A stretch of 64,000 bases of DNA from Pseudomonas reidholzensis (GCF_900536025.1 NZ_UNOZ01000002.1:372001-436000), one strand, 5' to 3'; positions 16,495 through 27,776 are shown, counted from the first letter of the stretch. The notes: a model not told the origin generated them from the sequence alone. A program made the numbers and translations.

Positions 16495-17163
16495 TCAGTG
16501 CTCCTGGTCATGCTGGTTGACCCGCGCTTCCATGCGGTTCTGGAAGTGCGCAAGGATCGTGCAGAGTATCCAGTACACGACGGCCACGGCCAGGTACATG
16601 GTGAACACTTCGAAGGTGCGCGCCGTGATCAGCTGGGCCTGGCGGAACAGCTCGGGCACCTGGATGGTCGCCGCCAGGGCGGTGTCCTTGACCAGCGAGA
16701 TGAAGCTGTTGCCCAGCGGTGGCAGGGCGGTGCGCATGGCTTGCGGCAGGATCGTGCGGCGCATTGCCTGGGTCCGGGTCATGCCGATGCTGGCGCAGGC
16801 TTCCCACTGGCCACGGTCGATCGAGGAAATCGCCGCACGCAGGATCTCGCAGATGTAGGCCGCCATGTTCAGGGACAGGCCGATCAGCGACGCCGGGATC
16901 GGGTCGAGCTCGATGCCGATCTGCGGCAGGCCGAAGTAGATCACGAACAGCTGCACCAGCAGCGGCGTGCCGCGAAAGAACGACACGTAGATCCGCGCCA
17001 GCCAGTTCAACGGGAGGATCTTCGACAGGCGCATCAACGCCAGGGCAAAGCCCAGTAGCATGCCGAAGAACATCCCGCCGACGCTGAGGATGACCGTGTA
17101 GCCAGCGCCCTTCAGCAGGAAGGGCACCGAATCGGCTACCAGTTGCAGGCTTTCTTCAATCAT
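16495..17163 (-). CDS. tcyL: Cystine/amino-acid ABC transporter permease
   Basis: 222 residues with about five membrane segments (first near 15-40) and the PAAT-type EAA loop ([22 protein letters not shown]). The start overlaps the binding-protein gene by 4 bp (ATGA) and the stop is 2 bp from tcyN, so the three genes are one operon. It forms the inner-membrane channel, presumably as a homodimer because there is no second permease gene. Confidence 0.88.
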   Translation of the reverse strand: MIEESLQLVADSVPFLLKGAGYTVILSVGGMFFGMLLGFALALMRLSKILPLNWLARIYVSFFRGTPLLVQLFVIYFGLPQIGIELDPIPASLIGLSLNMAAYICEILRAAISSIDRGQWEACASIGMTRTQAMRRTILPQAMRTALPPLGNSFISLVKDTALAATIQVPELFRQAQLITARTFEVFTMYLAVAVVYWILCTILAHFQNRMEARVNQHDQEH

Positions 17164-17954
17164 TTAGTCACGTCAGCGCCAAAGTACTTCTCGGACAGCT
17201 TGGCCAGGCTGCCGTCAGCCTTGAGCTTGTCCAGCGCCTTGTTGATCGCGTCGAGCAGTTCAGGCTCGCCTTTGCGCACGGCCACGCCAGACTCCAGGCG
17301 CGAGAAGGCGGCGCCGGCGAGTTCGGTGTCCTTGGCTTTCTGTGCGTATTCCAGCGCGGCCAGGCGGTCGATCAGGATCGCGTCGATGCGGCCGTTGCGC
17401 AGGTCGGCGAACTTGGTCGGGTCGTCTTCATAGGTGCGCACTTCGGCCTTCGGCACGTCCTGCTTGACCCACTGCTCGTAGTTGGTACCCAGGCCGACGC
17501 CGACCTTCTTGCCGGCCAGGTCCTGGGCGGTCTTGATGTTCAGCTGCTCGGCTTTCTTCTTCAGGATCAGCGCCTGGATGCCGGACACGGTGTAGGGCTC
17601 GGAGAAGTCGTACTTCTTCTTGCGCTCTTCGGAGATGGTCACCTGGTTGATCACCACGTCCAGGCGCTTGGAGTCCAGGGCCGCGAGAATACCGTCCCAC
17701 TTGGTCGGCTGGATCTTGGCCTTGACCCCGAGCTCCTTGGCCAGCAGCTCGGACAGCTCGACTTCGAAGCCGGCCAGCTTGCCGTTTTCGTCCTGGAAGC
17801 TGAACGGTGGGTAGGTGCCTTCCAGGCCGACACTGAGGACGCCCTTGTCCTTGATGGTGTTCAGCTGCTCGCCGGCAAAGGCGTGGCTGAACAGGCCGGT
17901 GCCGAGCAGGATGGCCAGGCTGGCGTTGAGAAGCGGTTTGGCAAATTTCGACAT
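17160..17954 (-). CDS. tcyJ: Cystine-type periplasmic binding protein
   Basis: 264 residues. A signal peptide ends near SHAFAGEQ (about residue 27). The mature protein has the SBP_bac_3 pattern: GVLSVGLEGTYPPFSFQDEN, LAGFEVELSELLAKELGVK, WDGILAALDSKRLDVVINQV, then ISEERKKKYDFSEPY. This is close to TcyJ/FliY, which binds L-cystine. It is first in the tcyJLN operon, diverging from the serine acetyltransferase gene with an AT-rich spacer between them. Confidence 0.88.
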   Translation of the reverse strand: MSKFAKPLLNASLAILLGTGLFSHAFAGEQLNTIKDKGVLSVGLEGTYPPFSFQDENGKLAGFEVELSELLAKELGVKAKIQPTKWDGILAALDSKRLDVVINQVTISEERKKKYDFSEPYTVSGIQALILKKKAEQLNIKTAQDLAGKKVGVGLGTNYEQWVKQDVPKAEVRTYEDDPTKFADLRNGRIDAILIDRLAALEYAQKAKDTELAGAAFSRLESGVAVRKGEPELLDAINKALDKLKADGSLAKLSEKYFGADVTK

Positions 17955-18260
17955 GGCAGGGCCCCGCGCTTGGTGTGGAAGTAGTGGGTGGCGACTATAA
18001 AGGTGGGCTGCATAGACCTGGAAATAATAAAAACTTCTTTTGTTATTTCCTTATGGCCTTTTGTGACAGGTAGGCAGCTTTGAGGGTAGGCCACGAATGG
18101 CGCCCGCGTCAGCACTGCTTATGCCCGACTTAGCGCAGGATGGAATAAAGCGTTGTTTTTTCCAAGAGGCGGATTTGCCGTACAGTGGTTTGCACCGGCG
18201 GCGTCCCACGCCCGTTACCTCGCACTTTCAACAAAAAATGCCGCCAGCCAGGAGAGCACC
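17955..18260. promoter_or_regulatory. Divergent tcyJ / epsC promoter region
   Basis: 306 bp between divergent starts. The block 17993-18065 is strikingly AT-rich for this genome (for example AATAATAAAAACTTCTTTTG, 18023-18042), similar in composition to the upstream regions of tauA, lsfA and ssuE, which fits binding of a CysB-type LysR regulator under sulfur limitation. No defined CysB box is claimed. The open frame before the chosen epsC GTG lies in 18153-18260 and looks untranslated. Confidence 0.4.
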
Positions 18261-19193
18261 GTGAGCGAACTTCCAGCCCCAGGGCATTGGCAATTGCACA
18301 ACATCGTCAGCGGCCTGCGCGGCGCGCGTGAGCAGTGGCGCACGCGCAACGGCCGCAGCAGCGGCGAGCAGGGTGGGCGCGAGCTGCCCTCGCGCGAGGC
18401 CGTGCGACACATCCTCGAACAACTCTGTGGCGCGCTGTTCCCGATGCGCCTGGGCCCGGTCGACCTGCGCGAAGAGAGCGAGGACTTCTATGTCGGCCAT
18501 ACCCTGGACGCTGCGCTGACCGCACTGCTGACCCAGGCGCGGCTGGAGCTGCGCTACGCCACGCGCCAGGGCAAGACCGACCTGAGCGATGTCGACGCGC
18601 ACGCCCTGCGCCTGATCCAGGACTTCGCCGCGGCGCTGCCGGCGCTGCGCGTGCTGCTCGACACCGATGTGCTGGCGGCCTACCACGGCGACCCGGCGGC
18701 GCGCAGCGTCGATGAGGTGCTGCTGTGCTACCCGGGCATCCTGGCGATCATCCATCACCGCCTGGCCCACCACCTGTACCAGGCCGGGCTGCCGCTGCTG
18801 GCGCGGATCAGCTCGGAGCTGGCGCATTCGGCCACCGGCATCGACATCCACCCCGGCGCGCAGATCGGCCCGAGCTTCTTCATCGACCATGGCACCGGCG
18901 TGGTGATCGGCGAGACCGCGATCATTGGCGAGCGGGTGCGCATCTATCAGGCCGTGACCCTGGGCGCCAAGCGCTTCCCGGCGGACGAGTCGGGCACTTT
19001 GCATAAAGGGCACCCGCGCCATCCGATCGTTGAAGATGATGTGGTGATCTACGCCGGCGCGACTATTCTCGGGCGTATCACCATCGGCAAGGGCTCGACC
19101 ATTGGCGGCAATGTCTGGCTGACCCGCAGCGTGCCGGCCGAGAGCAACATTACCCAGGCCAACCTGCAGCTCGACTGCGAGGGGCAGAAGTAG
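18261..19193 (+). CDS. epsC: Serine O-acetyltransferase, EpsC family
   Basis: 310 residues from GTG 18261, chosen because AGGAGAG sits 5-11 nt upstream; the frame is open from 18153 without a ribosome-binding site. The N-terminal helical half is followed from about residue 190 by the left-handed beta-helix of hexapeptide transferases: IDIHPGAQIGPSFFIDHGTG, VVIGETAIIG, YQAVTLGA, HPIVEDDVVIYAGATILG, GKGSTIGGNVWLT. His in FIDHGTG is the expected catalytic base. It makes O-acetylserine from serine and acetyl-CoA, the carbon skeleton onto which sulfide is placed. EpsC-type enzymes are longer than CysE and often lie beside sulfur-import genes, as here. Confidence 0.88.
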   Translation: MSELPAPGHWQLHNIVSGLRGAREQWRTRNGRSSGEQGGRELPSREAVRHILEQLCGALFPMRLGPVDLREESEDFYVGHTLDAALTALLTQARLELRYATRQGKTDLSDVDAHALRLIQDFAAALPALRVLLDTDVLAAYHGDPAARSVDEVLLCYPGILAIIHHRLAHHLYQAGLPLLARISSELAHSATGIDIHPGAQIGPSFFIDHGTGVVIGETAIIGERVRIYQAVTLGAKRFPADESGTLHKGHPRHPIVEDDVVIYAGATILGRITIGKGSTIGGNVWLTRSVPAESNITQANLQLDCEGQK

Positions 19194-19463
19194 CCACAGG
19201 GTTTCAGCACTGGCCTCTTCGCGGGTAAAACCCGCTCCTACAGGGATAGCGCAAGACCCTGTGGGAGCGGGTTTACCCGCGAAGAGGCCGACGCAGATGC
19301 CCGCCCGCCTGGCGCCCCCGGGTCGCAATTGACTGCCGATCCATGTTTAACTTGAACGCTTGTTCAATGTAAACGCTGGTCGCTGCCGGTGTTCAACAGG
19401 AGGAGCCCCTTTGCTGAACCCGTTCTCTACGAACCCATCGTCGTCTCCCGAGGTGCCCACCCA
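19194..19463. other. Intergenic region with REP pair and betT leader
   Basis: 270 bp. The first 100 bp hold a REP pair (19212-19289) that probably ends epsC transcription. The remainder contains a short repeat of TTCAA motifs around TTGAACGCTTGTTCAATG (19353-19370, imperfect palindrome) that could be an operator for the transporter gene. Confidence 0.5.
19212..19289. repeat. REP pair
   Basis: Head-to-head units starting GGCCTCTTCGCGGGT (19212) and ending ACCCGCGAAGAGGCC (19289); the arms are complementary except for an extra A in the left arm and a T/C difference near the apex. Confidence 0.9.
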
Positions 19464-21461
19464 ATGAGTGCACCGCCCAACCCCACCAGCCAGATCCGCA
19501 TGAACCCTCCGGTGTTCTATTTCGCGGCAAGCTTCATCCTCATTTTCGGCCTCGTGGTCATCGCCAACCCGCAAGCGGCAGGCGACTGGTTGCTCGCCGC
19601 GCAAAACTGGGCGGCCAACACGGTCGGCTGGTACTACATGCTGGCGATGACCCTGTACCTGGTCTTCGTGGTGGTCACCGCCTTGTCCGGCTACGGCAAG
19701 ATCAAGCTCGGTGCCGACCACGACGAACCCGAGTTCAGCTACCTGTCATGGGCCGGCATGCTGTTCGCCGCCGGCATCAGCATCACGCTGTTCTTCTTCT
19801 GCGTCTCCGAACCGCTGACCCACATGCTCCAGCCGCCGCAAGGCGAAGGCGGCACGGCCGAGGCCGGGCGCCAGGCGATGCAGATCCTGTTCCTGCACTG
19901 GGGCCTGCATGGCTGGGGCGTGTTCGCCTTCGTCGGCATGGCGCTGGCCTACTTTGCTTATCGCCACAACCTGCCGCTGGCGCTGCGCTCGGCGCTGTAC
20001 CCGCTGATCGGCAAGCGCATCAATGGCCCGATCGGCTATGCGGTGGACGGCTTCGGCATCATCGCCACGGTGTTCGGCCTGGGCGCCGACATGGGCTTTG
20101 GCGTGTTGCACCTGAACGCCGGCCTCGACTACCTGTTCGGCATCCAGCACAGCCAGTGGGTACAGGTCATCCTGATCACCCTGATGATGGGCGCGGCCGT
20201 GGCCGTGGCAGTCGCCGGGGTAGAGAAGGGCGTGCGGGTGATGTCCGACATCAACCTGTTCCTGGCCTGCGCGCTGCTGCTGTTCGTGCTGTTCGCCGGG
20301 CCTACCCAGCACCTGTTCAACACCCTCATCCAGAACCTTGGTGACTATCTGGGCGCCTTGCCGCGCAAGAGCTTCGACGTCTATGCCTATGGCGAGAACC
20401 GCGACTGGCTGGGCGGCTGGACGGTGTTCTACTGGGCCTGGTGGATTGCCTGGGCGCCGTTCGTGGGGCTGTTCATCGCGCGTATTTCGCGCGGCCGGAC
20501 GATCCGTGAGTTCGTCTTTGGCGTGCTGCTGATTCCGCTGGGCTTCACCCTGGCGTGGATGTCGATCTTCGGCAACAGCGCACTGGACCAGGTGATCAAC
20601 CACGGCATGACCGCGCTCGGCCAGTCGGCGCTTGATAACCCGTCGATGAGCCTGTACCTGCTGCTCGAGACCTACCCGTGGAGCAAGACGGTGATCGCCG
20701 TCACGGTGTTCATTAGCTTCGTGTTCTTCGTCACCTCTGCCGACTCCGGCACCGTGGTGCTTTCGACCCTCTCGGCCACGGGCGGTGGGGCGGATGAAGA
20801 CGGGCCGAACTGGCTGCGGATCTTCTGGGGCGCGATGACCGCGCTGATCACCAGCGCCTTGCTGTTCGCCGGCAGTATCGACTCGCTGAAGTCGGCGGTG
20901 GTGCTGACCTCGCTGCCGTTCTCGTTGATCCTGCTGTGCATGATGTGGGGGCTGCACAAGGCGTTCTACCTCGAATCGCAGCGGCGCATCGCGCAGATGC
21001 ACTCGCTGGCACCGTTCGCCCAGAGCCGCCGCGGTCGAGGTGGCTGGCGCCAGCGCCTGAGCCAGGCGGTGCACTTCCCGTCGCGTGACGAGGTGTACCG
21101 GTTCATGGACGACGTGGTGCGCCCGGCGATCAACGAAGTGCGCGAGGTGTTCGAGCAGAAAGGCCTGGTGCTGATTACCCAGGATGACCCGAGCCATGAC
21201 AACGTCAGCCTGAAGATCGGCCATGGCGAGGAGCAGCCGTTCATCTACCAGGTGCAGATGCGCGGGTACTTCACGCCGTCGTTCGCCTTGGGTGGGCTGG
21301 GTACGCAGGACCTGAAGAACCGCCGCTATTACCGGGCGGAGGTGCATCTGTCAGAGGGTAGCCAGGATTACGATCTGGTCGGCTACAGCAAGGAGCAGAT
21401 CATCAACGACATCCTTGACCAGTACGAGCGGCACATGCAGTTCCTGCACATGGTCAGGTAG
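19464..21461 (+). CDS. betT: BCCT-family transporter, BetT-like
   Basis: 665 residues from ATG 19464 (CGAGGTG upstream; the open frame begins earlier at 19389). About twelve membrane segments are spread over residues 15-500, with the conserved BCCT stretch MGFGVLHLNAGLDYLFG and TVFYWAWWIAWAPFVGLFIARISRGRTIREF. A cytoplasmic C-terminal domain of about 150 residues follows, as in BetT choline transporters, where it senses osmolarity. It imports a quaternary-ammonium or related zwitterion with protons or sodium. The substrate could be choline, or in this sulfur island a sulfonate such as taurine or a choline sulfate-type compound; the sequence does not decide. Confidence 0.85.
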   Translation: MSAPPNPTSQIRMNPPVFYFAASFILIFGLVVIANPQAAGDWLLAAQNWAANTVGWYYMLAMTLYLVFVVVTALSGYGKIKLGADHDEPEFSYLSWAGMLFAAGISITLFFFCVSEPLTHMLQPPQGEGGTAEAGRQAMQILFLHWGLHGWGVFAFVGMALAYFAYRHNLPLALRSALYPLIGKRINGPIGYAVDGFGIIATVFGLGADMGFGVLHLNAGLDYLFGIQHSQWVQVILITLMMGAAVAVAVAGVEKGVRVMSDINLFLACALLLFVLFAGPTQHLFNTLIQNLGDYLGALPRKSFDVYAYGENRDWLGGWTVFYWAWWIAWAPFVGLFIARISRGRTIREFVFGVLLIPLGFTLAWMSIFGNSALDQVINHGMTALGQSALDNPSMSLYLLLETYPWSKTVIAVTVFISFVFFVTSADSGTVVLSTLSATGGGADEDGPNWLRIFWGAMTALITSALLFAGSIDSLKSAVVLTSLPFSLILLCMMWGLHKAFYLESQRRIAQMHSLAPFAQSRRGRGGWRQRLSQAVHFPSRDEVYRFMDDVVRPAINEVREVFEQKGLVLITQDDPSHDNVSLKIGHGEEQPFIYQVQMRGYFTPSFALGGLGTQDLKNRRYYRAEVHLSEGSQDYDLVGYSKEQIINDILDQYERHMQFLHMVR

Positions 21462-21469
21462 ATCGCCGG

Positions 21470-21578
21470 GGCCGCTTTGCGGCCCTTCGCGGGTAAACCC
21501 GCTCCCACAGGATCCGGGAGGGCACAGATAGTGTGATCGATTCGGACCTTGTGGGAGCGGGTTTACCCGCGAATACGG
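21470..21578. repeat. REP pair
   Basis: Head-to-head units CTTCGCGGGTAAACCCGCTC (from 21485) and GAGCGGGTTTACCCGCGAAT (to 21574) between two convergent genes. Confidence 0.9.
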
Positions 21579-21612
21579 TGGCGCATTCAACGCAGGGCTT
21601 CAGGCGAAACGC

Positions 21613-23298
<1,686 letters not shown>

Positions 23299-23302
<4 letters not shown>

Positions 23303-24093
23303 ACGGTTTGCTCCCTTCGGGCGGTTTCGCGTTGGGAGAACACCCGCGCCAGGACGTGCTCGCGGGTGGCAATGAACTGCGGGTCGGACTTGATCGCCCG
23401 CGCCGATTCGCCGGCGGCATAACGCTGGCCGAAGTCCAGCTGCAGGCGCTCGACCACGCGCCCGGGGTTAGGCGCCAGCAGCACCAGCTCACTGGCGAGG
23501 AACACCGCTTCTTCGATGTCGTGGGTAATCAGGAACACCGGTTTGGCGGTGCGCTGCCAGACCTGCAGCAGCAGCTCCTGCATCTGCTCGCGGGTAAACG
23601 CATCGAGCGCGCCGAACGGTTCGTCCATCAGCAACACGCGTGGGTTGGCGGCGAGCGCGCGGGCCAGGCCGACGCGTTGCTTCTGGCCACCGGACAGCTG
23701 CCAGATACGCCGCCCGGCAAACCCTTCGAGGTCGACCAGGGCGAGCATCTCGCGGGCCTTGGCCTCACGCTCGGCACGCGCCACGCCGGCCAGTTCGAGG
23801 CCGAAGGCGACGTTGCCCAGTACGTCCTGCCAAGGCAGCAGGGCGTCGTCCTGGAACACCACCCCGCGCTCGGCGCCGGGGCCTTGCACCGGCACGCCGT
23901 CGAGGGTGATGCGCCCGCCGCTGGGGGCGACGAAGCCGGCGATCAGGTTGAGCAGCGAGGTCTTGCCGCTGCCCGATGGCCCGAGGGCCACCAGCAGCTG
24001 GCGCGGGCCCAGGCTCAGGTTGATGTCGGCCAGCACCGGGGTGTCGGCGCCGGGGTACTGTGCGCTGATGCGCTCCAGTTCGAGCAAGGCCAT
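23299..24093 (-). CDS. tauB: Taurine ABC transporter ATP-binding protein
   Basis: 264 residues with Walker [18 protein letters not shown], Walker [13 protein letters not shown] and [20 protein letters not shown], the pattern of nitrate/sulfonate/taurine ATPases. It lies 13 bp after tauA and overlaps tauC. It powers taurine import. Confidence 0.92.
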
Positions 24094-24106
24094 GACAGGC
24101 TCCGGA

Positions 24107-25078
24107 TCAGTTGGGGAGGTATTTGGCGCTGACGTACGGCGAGTAGTCCGGCAGGACCGCGTCGACCTTGCCTTGCTGCTTGAGGAAGGTCGCGGTGTCG
24201 GTCAGTGCCTGGGTGGTCGGCGCGCCGAGGGCGTTGGCCTGGTCGGCGGCCAGCGGGTAGACGTTGCCTTCCAGCAGCACCGGGATGTCCGCAGGCTTGG
24301 CGCCCGACAACTTGACCAGCTTGGCGACGTTGTCTGGGTTGGCCAGCCAGGTTTTCGGGTCTTTGCGGTAGTCGGCGTAGGCGTCGAGGGTGACCTTGGC
24401 GAAGGCCTTGACCACCTCGGGGTGCTTGTCGGCGAAGTCCTTGCGCACGATCCAGGCGTCGAAGGTCGGCGCGCCTTTCTTGGCCAGTTCGCCGGAGGTG
24501 ATCAGCACCTTGCCGTTCTCCTTGGCGACGCCCAGGGCAGGGTCCCAGACGTAGGTGGCGTCGATGTCGCCGCGCTTCCAGGCGGCAATGATCGCCGGCG
24601 GCGCAAGGTTGAGGATCTGCACCTTGGACGGGTCGATGTTCCACGCCTTGAGCGCGGCCAGCAGGCTGTAGTGGCCGGTGGACACGAACGGCACGGCGAC
24701 TTTCTTGCCGATCAGGTCTTGCGGGGTCTTGATGCTGTCGCGGGCGACCAGCGCTTCACCGGCGCCGATCTGGGTGGCGATCAGGAAGGTTTCAACCGGC
24801 AGCTTGCGGGTGGCGGCGGCGGCCAGTGGGCTGGAGCCGAGGTAGCCGATCTGCACATCGCCCGAGGCGACGGCGGTGATCACGTCGGCGCCGTTATCGA
24901 ATTTGCGCCAGTCGATGCTGGCCTTGCTGGCTTTTTCATAGCTGCCATCGACCTGGGCGACCTTGGCCGGGTCGACGGTGGTCTGGTAGGCCACGGTGAG
25001 GTCGGCAGCCTGGGCAAACCAGCTGGTGCTGGCGAGGGTCAGGGCGGCAAACAGGCGCAGCGGAGCGTGCGGGATCAT
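24107..25078 (-). CDS. tauA: Taurine-binding periplasmic protein
   Basis: 323 residues. The signal peptide ends at FAQAAD (about residue 25). The mature part [33 protein letters not shown] and GVQ-type segments fit the SsuA/TauA family; the YQTTVDP segment is typical of TauA. It captures taurine and hands it to TauC/TauB. It is first in the tau operon, with an AT-rich regulatory region upstream. Confidence 0.92.
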   Translation of the reverse strand: MIPHAPLRLFAALTLASTSWFAQAADLTVAYQTTVDPAKVAQVDGSYEKASKASIDWRKFDNGADVITAVASGDVQIGYLGSSPLAAAATRKLPVETFLIATQIGAGEALVARDSIKTPQDLIGKKVAVPFVSTGHYSLLAALKAWNIDPSKVQILNLAPPAIIAAWKRGDIDATYVWDPALGVAKENGKVLITSGELAKKGAPTFDAWIVRKDFADKHPEVVKAFAKVTLDAYADYRKDPKTWLANPDNVAKLVKLSGAKPADIPVLLEGNVYPLAADQANALGAPTTQALTDTATFLKQQGKVDAVLPDYSPYVSAKYLPN

Positions 25079-25584
25079 GGTTGAACTCCTCGTCAGGCAA
25101 TAGGGGTGTTGTGCATGCCGAGAAGACTAAATGATCTAAGAAATTGTAAATAAATAACTTTTTTGCATTAGCTTAGGAGCCAATTGATTTAAGCGGCGGG
25201 GGCCCCGTGGCAGAGCATCGGCTGGCGGATTCAGAAGCGCCTGCTAGGCTTTTCCGACCCGACATAACCGCTTGGAATAAGGTTATGAGCAAACGTTTGC
25301 AAATAACCTAAAGCTATGAAAGGTTGCGGTCGATACAACTTTTCGCAGTAAACGTTCCTACGATATTCCCGAATAATCTTACAAATTCACAAAACGGTCA
25401 TTTTGGATTTATAGGATTGTCATTATCCTGTAGCGCAGGTGGCCTTAGACCAAAGTCGTGAAACGATTGGAAACGATTGACTTCACGGTCACGCTTTGGG
25501 ACTTAATCGCCAGTCCAAGGCAGAGCGGGGCATCAGATCCCGTCGCCAGAGATACACAAAAATTAGAACGTAGAGGAGCAAAAC
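25079..25584. promoter_or_regulatory. Divergent tauA / oprE regulatory region
   Basis: 506 bp without a gene. The tauA side (25115-25200) is AT-rich, with TAAATAAATAACTTTTTTGC (25147-25166), a plausible site for CysB-type control. The middle has nested inverted repeats at 25263-25308 (listed separately). The oprE side is also AT-rich (25315-25430). The oprE ribosome-binding site is AGAGGAG at 25572-25578. A short open frame on the plus strand at 25458 is not supported. Confidence 0.5.
25263..25308. promoter_or_regulatory. Nested palindromic operator-like element
   Basis: GCAAACGTTTGC (25289-25300) is a perfect 12-bp palindrome, flanked by GGTTAT (25281-25286) and ATAACC (25303-25308), so that 28 bp are symmetric apart from the two positions on each side between the parts. 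A further CATAACC at 25263-25269 pairs exactly with GGTTATG (25281-25287). The core looks like an operator of LacI-family regulators (the E. coli PurR site has the same centre). Its target may be oprE or tauA; the regulator is unknown. Confidence 0.55.
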
Positions 25585-26913
25585 ATGTACAAGTCCAGCC
25601 TGGCTCTCGCCGTGGCACTGGGGGTTCTCGCCCAACAAGCAGGCGCTGCCGGTTTCGTTGAGGACAGCAAACTGTCCCTTAGCTCGCGCACCATGTACTT
25701 CAATGATGACAACCGCGAAGGCGGTGCTGACAACGTAGAATCGGGTCAGGGCTTCAAGCTCGATTACCTGTCCGGTTTCACTGACGGTACCGTAGGTTTC
25801 GGTGTTGATGTCCAGGCACTTTGGGGTATCCACCTTGATGGCGGCCGCGGTAAGCACCCTAACACCAGCACCTTCATGCCAAGCGAAACCAACGGTTCGT
25901 CGGTAGATCAGTGGGCGCGCATCGGTGGTAACGCCAAAGCTCGCTTCTCGAAGACCGAAGCGCACTTCGGTAGCGCCCTGGCACCTGCACTGCCTATCCT
26001 GGTCTCCAACGATGGCCGCCTGCTGCCGCAGACTTTCGAGGGTGGCACCATCACCTCGAAGGAAATCGACAACCTGACCATCAACGCCGGTCAGCTGACG
26101 CACGCCATGGGCCGTGCTTCGAGCAACCGTACGGGCCTGTCGGTCAACGGCGCCAGCGCTGACAGCAACAAGTTCCGCTACGGTGGCCTGGACTACAAAC
26201 TCACTCCAGACCTGACCCTGCAGTACTACTACTCGAACCTGGAAGACTTCTACAAACAGCACTTCCTGGGCGCGACCCACGTCTTCAAGATCGCTGACGA
26301 CCAGTCGTTCAAAACTGACCTGCGCTACTTCGACAGCAGCAGCGATGGCAAGAACGGCAGCGGCGGTGGCTACAACTTCAACAACAACAGCGGTTACGCC
26401 AAGAACACTGGCGAGGTCGACAACAAGACCTGGTCCGCCATGTTCACCTATACCCTGGGTGGCCATGCGCTGTTGCTGGGTCACCAGCAAGTTGGTGATG
26501 ACGGTGGTTTCGTCTGGCTGAACCAAGGTAGTGTCACCGACGGCAACGGCCGTGCTGAAGGTGCGGGTGGTGCCAGCTTCTACCTGTTCACTGACAGCAT
26601 GATCAACCAGTTTGCCCGTGCCGGTACCAACACCACCTTCGGTCAGTACAGCTATGACTTCGCCCGCGCTGGCGTACCGGGCCTGAAGGCTTCGGTTTCC
26701 TACCTGCGTGGTACTGACATCCGTAATGTCTCCGGCAACGGCACCTACCATGAGTGGGAGCGTGACGCTCGTGTCGACTACGTGATCCAGGAAGGCACAT
26801 TGAAAGGTCTGGGCGCCAGCCTGCGTCACGGTATCTTCCGTGGCGAGGGTGAGTCTCCGGTCGACAAGGATCAGACCCGCTTCATCGTCAACTACACTTA
26901 CGCTTTCAAGTAA
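25585..26913 (+). CDS. oprE: OprD-family outer-membrane porin (OprE-like)
   Basis: 442 residues. The signal peptide ends at QAGAAG (about residue 22); the mature N-terminus FVEDSKLSLSSRTMYFN is typical of the OprD superfamily, and the C-terminus ends ...FIVNYTYAFK, with an aromatic residue near the end as in barrel proteins. Alternating strands and Asn/Gly/Asp-rich loops fit an 18-stranded porin. Codon use is richer in highly used codons than in neighbours, suggesting strong expression. Its place between tau and ssu suggests a route for sulfonates through the outer membrane, while named OprE is linked to anaerobic induction. Ends in a clear terminator. Confidence 0.88.
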   Translation: MYKSSLALAVALGVLAQQAGAAGFVEDSKLSLSSRTMYFNDDNREGGADNVESGQGFKLDYLSGFTDGTVGFGVDVQALWGIHLDGGRGKHPNTSTFMPSETNGSSVDQWARIGGNAKARFSKTEAHFGSALAPALPILVSNDGRLLPQTFEGGTITSKEIDNLTINAGQLTHAMGRASSNRTGLSVNGASADSNKFRYGGLDYKLTPDLTLQYYYSNLEDFYKQHFLGATHVFKIADDQSFKTDLRYFDSSSDGKNGSGGGYNFNNNSGYAKNTGEVDNKTWSAMFTYTLGGHALLLGHQQVGDDGGFVWLNQGSVTDGNGRAEGAGGASFYLFTDSMINQFARAGTNTTFGQYSYDFARAGVPGLKASVSYLRGTDIRNVSGNGTYHEWERDARVDYVIQEGTLKGLGASLRHGIFRGEGESPVDKDQTRFIVNYTYAFK

Positions 26914-26930
26914 GTCGTAGCTGCACAAAA

Positions 26931-26960
26931 AAGAGCCTCGCCTAGTGCGAGGCTTTTTTG
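26931..26960 (+). terminator. Rho-independent terminator after oprE
   Basis: Stem GCCTCGC (26935-26941), loop CTAGT, GCGAGGC (26947-26953), then six T. Confidence 0.95.
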
Positions 26961-26979
26961 TGGCCGTTTTTTTGTATGC

Positions 26980-27040
26980 TTTCCAGTTATAAACAAATCG
27001 ATATTTATTCTTTTTAATCTCAGTCAAATGCAGGCACATT
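26980..27040 (+). promoter_or_regulatory. AT-rich lsfA upstream region
   Basis: AT-rich block before lsfA containing ATAAACAAAT (26989-26998), a 10-mer also found upstream of ssuE (27857-27866), followed in both by an AT-rich tract. Candidate sulfate-starvation control site; inferred from composition and shared word only. Confidence 0.35.
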
Positions 27041-27071
27041 GAACCCATAACGCAGACACAGGAGCCGCACC

Positions 27072-27710
27072 ATGAGCCTCAAACTCGGCGACATCGCCCC
27101 CGATTTCGAACAGGATTCCAGCGAAGGCAAGATTCGCTTCCACGAGTGGCTGGGCAATAGCTGGGGCGTGCTGTTCTCGCACCCTGCCGACTTCACCCCG
27201 GTGTGCACCACCGAGCTGGGCCTGACCGCCAAGCTCAAGGACGACTTCGCCCAGCGCGGGGTCAAGGCCATCGCCCTGTCGGTCGACCCGGTCGACTCGC
27301 ACCACAAGTGGATCGAGGACATCAACGAGACCCAGAACACCGTGGTCAACTTCCCGATCATCGCCGATGCCGACCGCAAGGTCTCCGACCTGTACGACCT
27401 GATCCACCCCAACGCCAACGACACCCTGACCGTGCGCTCTTTGTTCGTGATCGACCCGAACAAGAAGGTGCGGCTGACCATCACTTATCCAGCCAGCACC
27501 GGGCGCAACTTCAACGAGATCCTGCGGGTGATCGACTCATTGCAGCTGACCGACAACCACAAGGTCGCCACGCCCGGTAACTGGCAGGACGGCGACGAGG
27601 TGGTGATCGTGCCGTCGCTGAAGGACGAAGACGAGATCAAGCAGCGCTTCCCCAGGGGCTACCGCGCCGTGAAGCCGTATCTGCGTCTGACCCCGCAACC
27701 TAATCGTTAA
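27072..27710 (+). CDS. lsfA: 1-Cys peroxiredoxin LsfA
   Basis: 212 residues, the Prx6 (1-Cys) length. The active site is HPADFTPVCTTELG with the peroxidatic Cys about residue 45; no second conserved Cys occurs, so the sulfenic acid must be reduced by an outside reductant such as ascorbate or a thiol. The C-terminal domain with GNWQDGDEVVIVPSLKDE and PYLRLTPQP is typical. In Pseudomonas LsfA is a sulfate-starvation-induced protein that protects against peroxide, fitting its place just before ssu. AGGAG precedes the start by 8 nt. Confidence 0.93.
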   Translation: MSLKLGDIAPDFEQDSSEGKIRFHEWLGNSWGVLFSHPADFTPVCTTELGLTAKLKDDFAQRGVKAIALSVDPVDSHHKWIEDINETQNTVVNFPIIADADRKVSDLYDLIHPNANDTLTVRSLFVIDPNKKVRLTITYPASTGRNFNEILRVIDSLQLTDNHKVATPGNWQDGDEVVIVPSLKDEDEIKQRFPRGYRAVKPYLRLTPQPNR

Positions 27711-27749
27711 GCATTCATCGTTGTATTGCTCTTAGCCAAGCAGGGATCT

Positions 27750-27776
27750 TCGGGCCGTTTCGACGGCCCTTTTTTA
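27750..27776 (+). terminator. Rho-independent terminator after lsfA
   Basis: Stem GGGCCGT (27752-27758), TTCG loop, ACGGCCC (27763-27769), then six T. Confidence 0.95.

Noticed and set aside
25458..25661. 67-codon plus-strand frame before oprE
   Set aside because: Overlaps the oprE start in another frame and has no recognised product.
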